From Holophagales bacterium (GTDB lineage Bacteria; Acidobacteriota; Thermoanaerobaculia; Multivoradales; Multivoraceae): a DNA stretch of 64,000 nt. How positions within the stretch are numbered: position 1 is the stretch's first letter; every line of letters starts with the position of its first letter. Positions 15,178-24,528 of the stretch are shown here, piece after piece. Position numbers and translations under genes: made by a program. The notes beneath the pieces were generated by a model. It did no database searches and was not told the origin of the DNA. It worked only from the letters and a program-made list of their open reading frames with translations. The stretch is taken from positions 70,073 to 134,072 of the forward strand of contig VXVC01000012.1 of assembly GCA_009836625.1 (NCBI GenBank), in the 5' to 3' direction.

Positions 15178-18100
15178 ACGTCGTTTCCCGTTCTGTTCGC
15201 CGGCTTGTTGCTTACGGTGGGCTCTCTGGAGAGCTTTCGGCTCCACTCTGCGAGCTGGGCTTCGTCGGCATCCAGTGCCATCGCCGCTGCTCTGTCGAGG
15301 ACTCGCCTCGCCATGCACTCTTCCGCTTGGCGCATGGGCAGCAACTCCAGCTCGCTGGCCTGGGTATAGGCGGCCGCTAGGGCCTCCCAGGCCGAGCTGT
15401 CGGGCTTGGGGATTTGTATCTCGCGAAGGTGCTCAAGCTGCCAGACTGGGTAGGTGAGTTTTCGGGCACGCCGGTTCAAGAGCATTAGGCGAACCGGCGT
15501 TGAGTTGCACCAAGCGGCGAGAGCCATCGCCGTGCATTCATCCTCGATCGCGACCGGAACCCACCACCCGAACGAAGGTGTCTTGGTCCAGACCGCTGTG
15601 AGTCGTCCGCTGTGAGTGTCGAAGCGCATGGGAAGCAGCAGGTGGCTTCGCTGCCCCAAGTACCTCTTCGCCAGGCGGTCCTTTCCCGGCTTTGGCTGGT
15701 ACCAGACATCGTTCTCGCCCTTCATGGTTCGCCGAAGCTGACTGCTCACTGAGTGGAACCCCTCCACCGCGCCGACGGCACTCGCGTCGCACCGTCGAAA
15801 CGCATCCTGAACTCTCCTGCCGTGAGGCTCAACGGCGTGACGTAGGCCCAAGGGTTCGAGAGCGGGATGGCCTTCGAGGACGCCGGCGGCTTCAGCTAGA
15901 GAACCGTCGTACCACTGAACGGGCGTCCAGTCGCCGGCCCGCATCCGCTCCTCCGGCCAGAACGTCCGGCTGCCCCAAGCTTCGCTGCCCGCCGCGATGG
16001 CGTCCGCCGCCTCGATGGCTTCCTTGGCCGAAGCCGGCATACAATGGAGCGACACGAACTCGGTCGGCGGGGCCTCGGCGCTGCCGTCCCGCCGTCGGCA
16101 GATGAGCAGCGACTCGTGGATGCCCGTGTTCTCGGAGAAGTTGATGCGCTTCGGATCGTGCGACGTGATAATGCGCTCGATGTGGAAACGCTCGGCAAGG
16201 AAGCGCCGCTCTGACTCGCCAGAGGCGCCGATGCAGGCAGTCGCCGGGAGCACCTTGGCGATGACGCCGCGCTCATTCCGCAGCAACTGATCCGCGAGCG
16301 GCGTGAAGAACGTCCGTATGCTGTTCGTGTTGATGACGGCACCGGCTTCCTCGTCGCGCTTCGACAGTCCGTCGCGAATTCGCAGTTCGCGTTCCTGCAT
16401 CCGCTTCTTGGCGTCCCCCGTGAACTTCTGGCCGCGCTTGTCGTTCGCGGTGAACGGCGGGTTCATGATCACCAGGTCGACGTCGTTGAGCGGGAAGTCG
16501 CTGCCGGCCTCGTCCGCCTCCCATCGCGTTCCGAGCGTGTCCGTTCCCTGGAGCTTCGACGCCATCTCGAAGAGCGTTGGCTGGGGGCCGTCCTCGCGCT
16601 GCCTCAGGATCTCCAGCGAACCCGCCCGTACCGTCCCGTCATCCTGAGGCCCGTGCTGCATGGTCTGCAGGTTCATCCGTGCGTAGTCCACCGACGGCGC
16701 ACCGAGCGTGAGGTTGCAGGCGGCAAGCTGAACACCGTGGCGGTTGATGTCGAGTCCGCACAGGACATCCTGGACCAGGGTTCGGTGTAGCTGCTCGTCG
16801 CTCCCTTCGCCCAGGGAGCCCACTTCGCGCATCCGCGCCTTGATTGTGCGAAGCGCAGCCATCAGGAGCGTGCCGGTGCCGCAGCCGGGGTCGATGATTC
16901 GCAGCTTCTCCACGGCCCGCGGGTCGCTCCAGTCGACGAACCTCTCGTCGAGTGCGAGCCGCGCCAGCAGGAGGGCCGAGATGTTGTTCGTGTAGAACGC
17001 GCCGTCGCTCTTCGCCGAGCCGAGGATCCGGTGGTAGAGCGGCCCGGCGTGGTCGTAGCCGAGGTCGTTCAGGCTGTCCGCCAGGTTGTCCGCGCACTCC
17101 GACAGGCCGCGCAGCGCGCTTCGGATTCCCTCGTTCGTAGGAAGGGCGTTGAGCGCGGCCAGAGCCGGCTCGAACACGGGCTTGTAGTCAAACTCAAGAA
17201 TCGTGCTCCACGAGGCCTTGAGCACACTGGATGGATCGTCCGTCGCCCCGACTCGGCCGAGGCCGGGCAGCATCCCCATGTCGCGTACGTCGCGTAGTCG
17301 GCGGTGCATCAGGCAGGCGTTGCATAGGAGCAGAGCTGCGATCGTCCGGGCTGCCTTCCGCGCCTGTTCGTTGTCGGCCGGCAGGTCCAGGGCGTCGGCG
17401 AGCGGCCCTTCGACTTCTTCGTTCTGGAAGATCTCGGCCGCCCGCTGCACGGCCCAGGCGATCTCGTCGGCGACCAGCTTGCCGGGCTGGCCGAGGCCTG
17501 ATGCCGCGGCGACATGGGCAAAGATGCCCTCGTCGGCCGGCTCGAGTTCCAAGTCGTCGAACAGGCCGGGCGGGTCGTCCCTCGGGTCTCCCGGTGCGTT
17601 GGGGCTCGGTTTCGGTTCGTAGACCTGAACGAAGCGCGCAATGTCCTCGTGCAGCCGCTCGTCGTGCGCCTGCAGGGCCCGCAGCACTTTGCCCAGGGTG
17701 TGGTACCCCTCGGGGCTGTTTCGAAGGGCGTCCGCGACGTCCATGCCGGGCTGAACGACGACCGGCACGACGATGTAGCCGAAGTTCTTGTCCTCGGCCC
17801 TACGCATCACACGACCAACTGCTTGGACGACGTCGACCTGACTATCGCGGGGGTCGAGGAAGGCCACGGCGTTGAGGCTCGGTACGTCCACGCCCTCGGT
17901 GAAGAGCTTCACGTTGCAGACGACCCGGAGCGTGCCGTCCCCGCCCGCCGAACTGAGTCGTCGCAGCGCCTGGCTTCGGTCGAGCGCGCTGGCCGAGGCG
18001 TCGAGGTGCTCCGCCTCCACGGCCCAAGCTCGCTCCTCGCCGTGGAGCCGGCGCGTTGTCGCCGCCTTGACCTGAGGGTCCATGAGCGCGGCGGCGAACC

Positions 18101-19718
18101 ATTTCGAACGCTTGATGCTGTTCGCGTAGGCCATGGTGCGGGGCAGCCGATCCGGACGCTCGATTCCCTTCCCCTCGCTCAGTCCGTTGATCGCCAGAGA
18201 CACGCCGAGCACGCGGGTGATGTCGTTCATCGTCGGCTGGCTCTTCCTGTCGCCCTCGGCGAGGCCTTCCAGCCGAGTACGAAGGCCAGGCGTGACGCGG
18301 GACTGGTCCACCCCGAGCACGATGACCCGGTAATCCGAGAGCTTCTCGTCGTCCACGGCCGTCTTGAAGCGCAAGCGATGAAACTGGGGCCCGTAGGTCG
18401 CTTCGTCGCTCATGTCGACGACTTCGATTTCTCGCTTCGCCAGCCGGCTCTTCGACTTCCTGGTGTAGATGCGCGGCGTGGCCGTCATGTACAGCCGCTT
18501 GTCCGTGAGCAACCGTTCAGCATCGTGGACGAGTTGGAAGTCGACCTTCTCGCGCGGACGGTTCAACACGCCGGTGGTGCGGTGTGCCTCGTCGGCGATG
18601 GTGAGGGCGAAGGGCGCCGCTCCCGAGAGTTTCTGGGCTTCGGTGACCCGCATCAGCGACTGGTAGGTGCAGAACACGACCTTCGTGTGAGTGGCGCTCT
18701 TCAGCTTGGCCGCGATCTCCTCTGGATTCGAGATGACCGGGCACTCGAGTTCCGAGATTTGGATGTCCTCCTGCTCGTTCCTGCCGCCCGCGTACGGGTC
18801 GGAACAGACGACCAGCGAGCTCAGGGGCCGGGTCGTGTGGGTAAGCCACTCGCGCCGCGCCTGGGAGACGAGCGCGATGGTCGGAGCGAGGAACAGGATG
18901 GCCTCGCCGTCCGGCACGAACCGCTCCGCGATACGCAGCGCGGTGAACGTCTTGCCGGTGCCGCACGCCATGATGAGCCGTCCGCGGTCGTGGTGTTCGA
19001 GGCCCTGCAGGGTGTCCTCGATCGCCTCCCTTTGCAGCCGCCAGGGTTTCCGGACCGGGCGCTCAACCTCTCTGGCGGTGATCCGTCGGTCCCGGTAGTT
19101 GCGGAAGTCGATCCGGCGGACGTCGGTGCCCCGGATGATGTTCTCGGCCGTCCGTCCCCAACGGGAGGTCGTGACGATCCACCGCAGTCCGAAGACCCTT
19201 CCCCGTGTCCCGTCGGTGCCCGCCAGGAAACTCTGCACGTCCGCCTTCGTCACGCGATGGTGGGACGCGTAGCACTTGCACTGGATGGCGATCCACGTCC
19301 CGTCCCGGTGGAGTGCTACCAGGTCCACGCCGATGTCCTGGCCGGACAGGCCGGTCAGACGCTTGCGCTCTGGCCACTGGGCCCAACGCCAGACGCCTTC
19401 GAGTTCGAACTCAGGCTCGTTCCGCGCTAGCTGGGCGAACAGGTTCTCGAACCACTGGCCCTTTTCGGCCTCTGTGCGGCTCGTGTTCCGAATGCGTCGA
19501 AGCAGTTCACCGGCCGTAAGATCGCCCCAGTCGAGATCCTGATCCGGCGGCGGAGCGCCCAGATCAATGGCCGTCTGCACCGGGAGATCTTGCGGTGTCG
19601 TCACTTGCTCGGGCGCTGAGGCTTGGGATCTACCGCGAGACGGCAACGAGCGGCTCGACTCGCCTGTCCGTGCCCGGCTCGTGTTCGCAGTGTACACGTT
19701 GAGCGTGGCCCGGGGCAT
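15174..19718 (-). CDS. Type ISP restriction-modification enzyme (nuclease-helicase-methyltransferase fusion)
   Basis: A single chain of about 1514 residues, the size of LlaGI/LlaBIII-type ISP enzymes. Domains in order: Mrr-like PD-(D/E)XK nuclease (GVDLVA, then AIQCKCY near residue 146); SF2 helicase-translocase (Walker A MACGTGKT about 250, DEAH about 376, QAVGRVMRR motif VI); coupler; gamma-type N6-adenine methyltransferase (DPGCGTGTLL about 943, NPPF about 1085); C-terminal target recognition region. It methylates one adenine strand-wise and translocates to cut unmodified DNA. The start is uncertain: ATG 19718 is used, TTG 19766 or GTG 19604 are alternatives, and none has a clear ribosome-binding site. 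Foreign DNA restriction is the expected role. Confidence 0.92.
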   Translation of the reverse strand: MPRATLNVYTANTSRARTGESSRSLPSRGRSQASAPEQVTTPQDLPVQTAIDLGAPPPDQDLDWGDLTAGELLRRIRNTSRTEAEKGQWFENLFAQLARNEPEFELEGVWRWAQWPERKRLTGLSGQDIGVDLVALHRDGTWIAIQCKCYASHHRVTKADVQSFLAGTDGTRGRVFGLRWIVTTSRWGRTAENIIRGTDVRRIDFRNYRDRRITAREVERPVRKPWRLQREAIEDTLQGLEHHDRGRLIMACGTGKTFTALRIAERFVPDGEAILFLAPTIALVSQARREWLTHTTRPLSSLVVCSDPYAGGRNEQEDIQISELECPVISNPEEIAAKLKSATHTKVVFCTYQSLMRVTEAQKLSGAAPFALTIADEAHRTTGVLNRPREKVDFQLVHDAERLLTDKRLYMTATPRIYTRKSKSRLAKREIEVVDMSDEATYGPQFHRLRFKTAVDDEKLSDYRVIVLGVDQSRVTPGLRTRLEGLAEGDRKSQPTMNDITRVLGVSLAINGLSEGKGIERPDRLPRTMAYANSIKRSKWFAAALMDPQVKAATTRRLHGEERAWAVEAEHLDASASALDRSQALRRLSSAGGDGTLRVVCNVKLFTEGVDVPSLNAVAFLDPRDSQVDVVQAVGRVMRRAEDKNFGYIVVPVVVQPGMDVADALRNSPEGYHTLGKVLRALQAHDERLHEDIARFVQVYEPKPSPNAPGDPRDDPPGLFDDLELEPADEGIFAHVAAASGLGQPGKLVADEIAWAVQRAAEIFQNEEVEGPLADALDLPADNEQARKAARTIAALLLCNACLMHRRLRDVRDMGMLPGLGRVGATDDPSSVLKASWSTILEFDYKPVFEPALAALNALPTNEGIRSALRGLSECADNLADSLNDLGYDHAGPLYHRILGSAKSDGAFYTNNISALLLARLALDERFVDWSDPRAVEKLRIIDPGCGTGTLLMAALRTIKARMREVGSLGEGSDEQLHRTLVQDVLCGLDINRHGVQLAACNLTLGAPSVDYARMNLQTMQHGPQDDGTVRAGSLEILRQREDGPQPTLFEMASKLQGTDTLGTRWEADEAGSDFPLNDVDLVIMNPPFTANDKRGQKFTGDAKKRMQERELRIRDGLSKRDEEAGAVINTNSIRTFFTPLADQLLRNERGVIAKVLPATACIGASGESERRFLAERFHIERIITSHDPKRINFSENTGIHESLLICRRRDGSAEAPPTEFVSLHCMPASAKEAIEAADAIAAGSEAWGSRTFWPEERMRAGDWTPVQWYDGSLAEAAGVLEGHPALEPLGLRHAVEPHGRRVQDAFRRCDASAVGAVEGFHSVSSQLRRTMKGENDVWYQPKPGKDRLAKRYLGQRSHLLLPMRFDTHSGRLTAVWTKTPSFGWWVPVAIEDECTAMALAAWCNSTPVRLMLLNRRARKLTYPVWQLEHLREIQIPKPDSSAWEALAAAYTQASELELLPMRQAEECMARRVLDRAAAMALDADEAQLAEWSRKLSREPTVSNKPANRTGNDV

Positions 19719-19806
19719 ACAAAGGCCAGCTGCCGAGCATGGTAGCGAGGCCGACTCCCAGAGCAAATCCGCCCTGGCGGCAGAAGGGAGCTCCTGGCCC
19801 GCGTCT

Positions 19807-19941
19807 CTAGAGACGCCAATTGCTCAACTGGTGTCGGGCGTCGTCGTAGTCCCGCCGGGCGAGTCGCACGGTGTCCCTTGCCTCGTCGAGAGCCTCTAGG
19901 TACCGTTCCTCGTCACGGCTGCGTAGGCGTCTGTGTCCCAT
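19807..19941 (-). CDS. 44-aa charged small protein upstream of the ISP enzyme
   Basis: A short frame from ATG 19941 to TAG 19807-19809 is preceded by a near-perfect AAGGAGGT, the best ribosome-binding site in this neighbourhood. The product is highly charged (MGHRRLRSRDEERYLEALD start) and looks like one long amphipathic helix. It ends 41-89 bp before the possible starts of the restriction-modification gene on the same strand, so the two are probably co-transcribed. It has no recognised family; a regulator or antirestriction-like partner is possible, as is chance. Confidence 0.5.
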   Translation of the reverse strand: MGHRRLRSRDEERYLEALDEARDTVRLARRDYDDARHQLSNWRL

Positions 19942-20034
19942 CGCGACCTCCTTCGGTAGCTGTACGCAGGGAGTAGCGAAAGACCCCGAAGTAGTCAGAA
20001 CCGAGGATCCCAGATCACCTCATAGAGGACAAGA

Positions 20035-21480
20035 GTGCACACGATCTGCAAGGTTGATGGAACACTGCGGGGCATCGAAGATGGCGGTGGGGAAACCGTA
20101 GACAAGGACTGGGTTCGGCCTGTTAGGGCTCACCTCAAGTACAAACTCCGGCCGTCGCCCGTCCAGCCGCTGATCGCCGAAATCTACGGACGCCACATCT
20201 GGGGCTTCGGTGGCGCCACCTACGAGCTTTCTCTGGATAACGGCGTGGTACTGACCGGAAGAGTCAGAAGTTACGGCTCCTTGACATCGAATGAGATACA
20301 AAGGTCCCGTATGCTCGATGTCAGGGAGCCATTCATAGCGCTCTACCCCGACGATGCCACATCGACTGGGCTGGAAATCGACACCGTCATGTTTGGCGTC
20401 GTCTCCAGTGCGCCCTTGGCGAGTGGTGCATGCACATCACGCGGCTGGGCATCCCCGGGTCGACCGTTTCTCTTCATCGAAGGACCACTTCCGGAGGAGC
20501 GTTCTGGGCGGAAACTGACTTGGGCCGGTGGAAGCACCCTCCGGATCCGCCATCGCGGTTTCGAAATCTGGTTTTGGCCGACATCGAAGTACTGGCGGAA
20601 TCTAGTTGATGCGCAGACGCTCCAGCACGACAGTATCGTGTGTATTCGCAGAGAATCGGGTGAACTCATCACATGGGAGGAGTTCAATGAGCTTAGGGGT
20701 CTCATCGAGGCATTCATGGGATGGGTGAATCACTGCGTCTCGCCAGCCTATCACGTCAAGGCATACAGGAAGCGTCGACTGGTGTACAGAGCATACAAGC
20801 TCCATCCCCATCCAACCGTGCAGAGAGATCTCTACTCTTGGCTGCCGAAGTATGGGCCCGATGAAGGACCTGGGCGGCACGGCGATATGGTCAACCACCT
20901 GTTCGAGGTATTCTCGAAGAAATGGGTTAGCCGGACGGATGACGACATGCTCCACATCGCGCTCCAGTTTCTTCGGAGCAAGGAGAAGGGAGGCCCGAGG
21001 TCTAGGCCATCCCTTCTCTATTTGCGTGACGCGTTCGGTGCGATCAGTATCCTCACGAGTATGCTGGTACCGCCGAATCGTGGTCGAAGCAGGCATCAGA
21101 CTATGGTCAGGTGTATCAAGCTTCTCCGCGTCCCAGACGAGATTCCCGACAGCGACGGGCGGCGCTATCTCTCGAATCATCACCGCGAGCTCTGGTCATC
21201 GGAAAGCGGTGCGGTTCAAGAAAAGGAGAGAAGAGGAGGGAGACTCTCGCGGCCGCTAGCCAATTTGCAGAATTGGCTGCTGCATCTCGACAACCCACAG
21301 AACGCGAGCCGGCTGCTCGGCCTTAGCGGAACGACACAGAGGTACTTTGTTGAAGTGGCAGCGTGGCTTGCGGACCTGATGCTCATGAAGGTGGTCGTCT
21401 ATGAGGGCACCTATCTGAACCGACTAACAGGCAACGTCGAGGCGGTACCGTGGGTCGATGAGTGCAGGTGGAGTCAATGA
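20035..21480 (+). CDS. Large hypothetical protein, possibly ApeA/HEPN-like defence protein
   Basis: GTG 20035 follows GAGGAC and gives 481 residues. The N-terminal ~220 residues are beta-rich (VDGTLRGIEDGGG; YELSLDNGVVLTGRV), and the C-terminal half is helical, ending with a YLNRLTGNVEAVPW segment. This two-part layout, and its place among defence genes, recalls ApeA-type anti-phage proteins (beta N-domain plus HEPN RNase domain). I see no unambiguous RxxxxH HEPN active site, so the name is tentative. It is divergent from the small gene at 19.8-19.9 kb, with 93 bp between them. Confidence 0.6.
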   Translation: MHTICKVDGTLRGIEDGGGETVDKDWVRPVRAHLKYKLRPSPVQPLIAEIYGRHIWGFGGATYELSLDNGVVLTGRVRSYGSLTSNEIQRSRMLDVREPFIALYPDDATSTGLEIDTVMFGVVSSAPLASGACTSRGWASPGRPFLFIEGPLPEERSGRKLTWAGGSTLRIRHRGFEIWFWPTSKYWRNLVDAQTLQHDSIVCIRRESGELITWEEFNELRGLIEAFMGWVNHCVSPAYHVKAYRKRRLVYRAYKLHPHPTVQRDLYSWLPKYGPDEGPGRHGDMVNHLFEVFSKKWVSRTDDDMLHIALQFLRSKEKGGPRSRPSLLYLRDAFGAISILTSMLVPPNRGRSRHQTMVRCIKLLRVPDEIPDSDGRRYLSNHHRELWSSESGAVQEKERRGGRLSRPLANLQNWLLHLDNPQNASRLLGLSGTTQRYFVEVAAWLADLMLMKVVVYEGTYLNRLTGNVEAVPWVDECRWSQ

Positions 21481-21513
21481 CGCGGTATGTCATGGGAACA
21501 CGACTAGGCGTGT

Positions 21514-21699
21514 TCCGCGATCATCAAGCGCGCCGGCGACCGGTGGATCGGCTGGATCGAGGAGGTGCCGGGCGTGAACTGCCAGGAGCGGAGCCGCGAG
21601 AAGCTGCTGGAGACCCTGTCCATCACTCTGGGCGAGGCGTTGGAGTTCAATCGCCAGGCGGCGCTGGCCGTGGCTGGTGAGGGCTACACCTCCGCCTGA
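21514..21699 (+). pseudogene. hicB antitoxin remnant A (5' end lost)
   Basis: The frame reads SAIIKRAGDRWIGWIEEVPG and then NCQERSREKLLETLSITLGE with a full C-terminus ending GEGYTSA. This is the HicB-family antitoxin consensus, but there is no start codon: a TAG lies just upstream at 21505-21507 and no ATG, GTG or TTG occurs before the motif. It begins about 35 bp after the preceding gene. The sequence is nearly identical over about 70 bp to remnant B at 24.4 kb. Confidence 0.75.
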
Positions 21700-21962
21700 T
21701 TGGCCGTCGCTGCCGCCGCAGGATTATCCGACGCTCGGCCACGCCTCGCTTTGGGGACCGTGTTCGTCGGGGTGTTCAGGGTCTGAGGTTGGCCGGGCTG
21801 CCTCGGATGCTCGCCGCTCGACCATAGACTCTCTGCCCACTCAAACCGGAGGCGGCCGATAGCAGGGACGTCTTCGCGGTGGGATCTCCGCAGGGTCCCG
21901 GCGCCGCAGTCGCCGCTTCACTTTGGGCCACTTTCTCTTCCTGCTAGACCGGATTCGAGTCG

Positions 21963-24389
21963 ATGAGCAAGAAACGGAAACGCGCCGTTCCGGACGAGGA
22001 GTTCGTAGCTGGACCATTCCGCTTTGCCCGTTTCGGCAAGCTGATCGAGATGCAGTCGAACTGGCCCGAAGGAGCGTTCGAGGAGTTCAAGCGAGCCACG
22101 CGGGACGGACACGACGCGCTTGTCACCCGCATAGACGGACTCGTCGAGACGATCGCCCGCCTCGTAACGAGTGTAGACCCTCTTCATCTGAGGCTGTATG
22201 CGCGCTCGTGCTTCGAGGCCGCTTTGATGGGAGTCGAGACTGAAGTCGAAACAGACTGGGGCCAACTGCACGCCCAACGCATGCTCGACTACACCCAGAG
22301 CGTCATCGCTTCCGCGCCGCGGCGTTCTGGCGAGTTCGCGGACATTACGCCAGAGGTCTGGGACGAGCTCTCCGAGCGGACCGAGGAGCTCTTTCTCGCT
22401 GTCACGAGGGACTACCTCCAGTCGTGGATGTTCAAGCGAGAACATGAGGAGGGCATGCCCGCTACACGCGGAGACCCGTACGTTGCCATGTCCACTGCTC
22501 ACTGGATGGGCGTCAAGAACCAGCGGTACCAGTTCCACGAGCCCCGGTATCTGCTCGACGTCTTTCTTCCACACAGTGACCTGTTGGAGGACGTCTACGG
22601 CGTAACCGGTGAGGAACTCGTTGCGGGAATGACGGCGATCCTCGAGAGCCTCACGCGAGGCCTCAGTCAGGCTTTGCAGGAGTACCATGCGATCGACCTC
22701 AAGTGGAGGGACCTGACCAGTTCCCGGGATCTGTCCGATGACGAGCTTCGCAAGGAGGCTGCGAGGGCTGCAGGCGGCCAGAGCGCTCTCGACGCTGTGC
22801 TTGCGCGCCTGCACGGACCGGCGCGATTCGATGTCACGGCACTCACTGAGCTGCCGGACGCGCTCTTGGAGGACTTGGCCTGGGCTCCGGGGGAAGAGCG
22901 GGACTTCTTCGCCGAGGGGGACTATCGGGGCTGGCCCCTCCGAGTCTGGCCAATCTCGAAGCGCCCCTTCCTCCGGCTCGGAGACCGCATCTACTGCTTC
23001 GATCTGGCCTCTCTGTTCGACAACGTCTACAGGGTGATTCAGCGGGCCGTGGTTCGCCGGAACCCGAAGAGCCAGGAGCGGTGGAATCAAGCCCAACAAC
23101 GGCTTTCCGAGGGCCTCGCGGTTCAGTACTTCGAGCAGCTCCTGCCAGGAGCCCGGTGCTGGCAGTCGGTGCACTACCGGGATCCCGGAACGGCGGGAGG
23201 AAGCGGCTGGTGCGAGACAGACGCGCTCATAGCGTACGACCGGCACTTGTTCGTTGTGGAGTGTCGCGCCGGGGCGTTCACCTACACCCCTCCGGCAACG
23301 GATCTACTGGCGCAGGTCGAGTCTCTCCGGAATCTCGTTGTGAAGCCGGCCGAGCAGGGGCACCGATTCGTCGACTATCTCCAGAGTGCCAGATCCGTGG
23401 CGCTCCACGACCAGAGCCGCCAGGCTGTCGGGACCATCCGCGCTGGGGACTTCGACCATATCGTCGTGTGCGGCGTTACGCTCGACGTGTTCACGGAACT
23501 GGCCGCGGGCACGAAGCAGCGGGTCGAACTCGGTGCGGGTGTGGACGGCAAGCCCATTTGGTCGCTTTCGATCGACGACCTGCGGGTCTTCTCCGACGTC
23601 TTCTCCGACTCGCTCCAGTTCCTGCACTTCGTGCAAGAGAGGTACCGCGCGCTCACTGATCCGGGGGGGCTCGAGTTCAACGACGAGCTTGACCACGTCG
23701 GCCTCTACTTCGCGCACGGCAACTACGTCAAGGCGCTGGACATTGACGGTGCCGCCACCGTGAACACGCTCGGGTACAGGGCGGACATGGACAGGTTCTT
23801 CACGAAGAAGCTGACCGAAGCCGACGCGACCTTCGAGCAGGCCAAGCTCTCTCCTCCGATCCTGGCGGCCATGGTCTCCGCGCTATCGCGGTCGCAGCGG
23901 ATCGGCCGGTTCAGAGCGGCCGAGCGGCTGCTCGGATTCGGCGCTGACGAGCGTGCGCAGCTTCAGGAAGGCATCGTTCGAGAGTTGGAGGAACAGCGGC
24001 ACAGGCGGAGGCGCCGTGCCAAGGCGATTTCGACTCGTGGGAGCGATGGCCTGACGATCTTCTGCTGGGGAACCCCTTGGGCGCCCCGCGCCAGCGATCT
24101 CGCGTGGGAGCACACCTGCGCGGTGGCCGGTGTGCACGACGATCGTGAGCGACTGCTCCTGGAGCTGACTTTCGACGAGCATCAGCAGATCACGGATGTC
24201 GACTGGCGGTGGGTCGATGCACAGGCGGTTCCAGGCCCGATGCGGGAGCGGCTCCAACGGGAGGCGGACGCGCTCAGGTCGACCCGGATTGCGGAGGCGC
24301 GGGCGGAGGTTGGCAAGATCGGGCGGAACGACCCTTGCCCTTGCGGCAGCGGCAGAAAGTGGAAGAAGTGCTGCCTCCAGCGGCAGTGA
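21963..24389 (+). CDS. PD-(D/E)XK-like nuclease and SEC-C motif protein
   Basis: The 808-residue protein has a helical N-terminal half, then a restriction-endonuclease-like core near residues 405-440: CETDALI (E418, D420) followed by LFVVECRAG (E433-x-R435, where the usual Lys is Arg). The far C-terminus is a textbook SEC-C zinc motif (NDPCPCGSGRKWKKCC). SEC-C ends often tether proteins to ribosomes or other partners. In this island a nucleic-acid-cutting defence role is plausible, but the Lys-to-Arg change leaves catalysis open. It is flanked on both sides by decayed hicB copies. The ribosome-binding site before ATG 21963 is weak. Confidence 0.8.
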   Translation: MSKKRKRAVPDEEFVAGPFRFARFGKLIEMQSNWPEGAFEEFKRATRDGHDALVTRIDGLVETIARLVTSVDPLHLRLYARSCFEAALMGVETEVETDWGQLHAQRMLDYTQSVIASAPRRSGEFADITPEVWDELSERTEELFLAVTRDYLQSWMFKREHEEGMPATRGDPYVAMSTAHWMGVKNQRYQFHEPRYLLDVFLPHSDLLEDVYGVTGEELVAGMTAILESLTRGLSQALQEYHAIDLKWRDLTSSRDLSDDELRKEAARAAGGQSALDAVLARLHGPARFDVTALTELPDALLEDLAWAPGEERDFFAEGDYRGWPLRVWPISKRPFLRLGDRIYCFDLASLFDNVYRVIQRAVVRRNPKSQERWNQAQQRLSEGLAVQYFEQLLPGARCWQSVHYRDPGTAGGSGWCETDALIAYDRHLFVVECRAGAFTYTPPATDLLAQVESLRNLVVKPAEQGHRFVDYLQSARSVALHDQSRQAVGTIRAGDFDHIVVCGVTLDVFTELAAGTKQRVELGAGVDGKPIWSLSIDDLRVFSDVFSDSLQFLHFVQERYRALTDPGGLEFNDELDHVGLYFAHGNYVKALDIDGAATVNTLGYRADMDRFFTKKLTEADATFEQAKLSPPILAAMVSALSRSQRIGRFRAAERLLGFGADERAQLQEGIVRELEEQRHRRRRRAKAISTRGSDGLTIFCWGTPWAPRASDLAWEHTCAVAGVHDDRERLLLELTFDEHQQITDVDWRWVDAQAVPGPMRERLQREADALRSTRIAEARAEVGKIGRNDPCPCGSGRKWKKCCLQRQ

Positions 24390-24393
24390 GGAG

Positions 24394-24528
24394 AGAGCCG
24401 GCGACTGGTGGATCGGCTGGACCGAAGAGGTGCCGGGCGTGAACTGCCAGGAGCGGAGTCGCGAGGAGTCGCTGGAGACGTTGACCAGCAGTCAGAGCGA
24501 GGCCCTGGAGTTCAGCTTCGTCGCTTGA
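24394..24528 (+). pseudogene. hicB antitoxin remnant B (5' and 3' ends lost)
   Basis: This fragment encodes GDWWIGWTEEVPGVNCQERS and then REESLETL, after which the sequence departs from HicB (EALEFSFVA, stop at 24526-24528). Compared with remnant A it keeps the core but loses the C-terminal NRQAALAVAGEGY block. It starts 4 bp after the SEC-C gene stop, without a start codon of its own, and its tail overlaps the 3' end of the opposite-strand HEPN gene. Confidence 0.72.

Noticed and set aside
17514..19430. 638-codon plus-strand frame inside the type ISP gene
   Set aside because: Antisense to helicase and nuclease motifs; no independent evidence.
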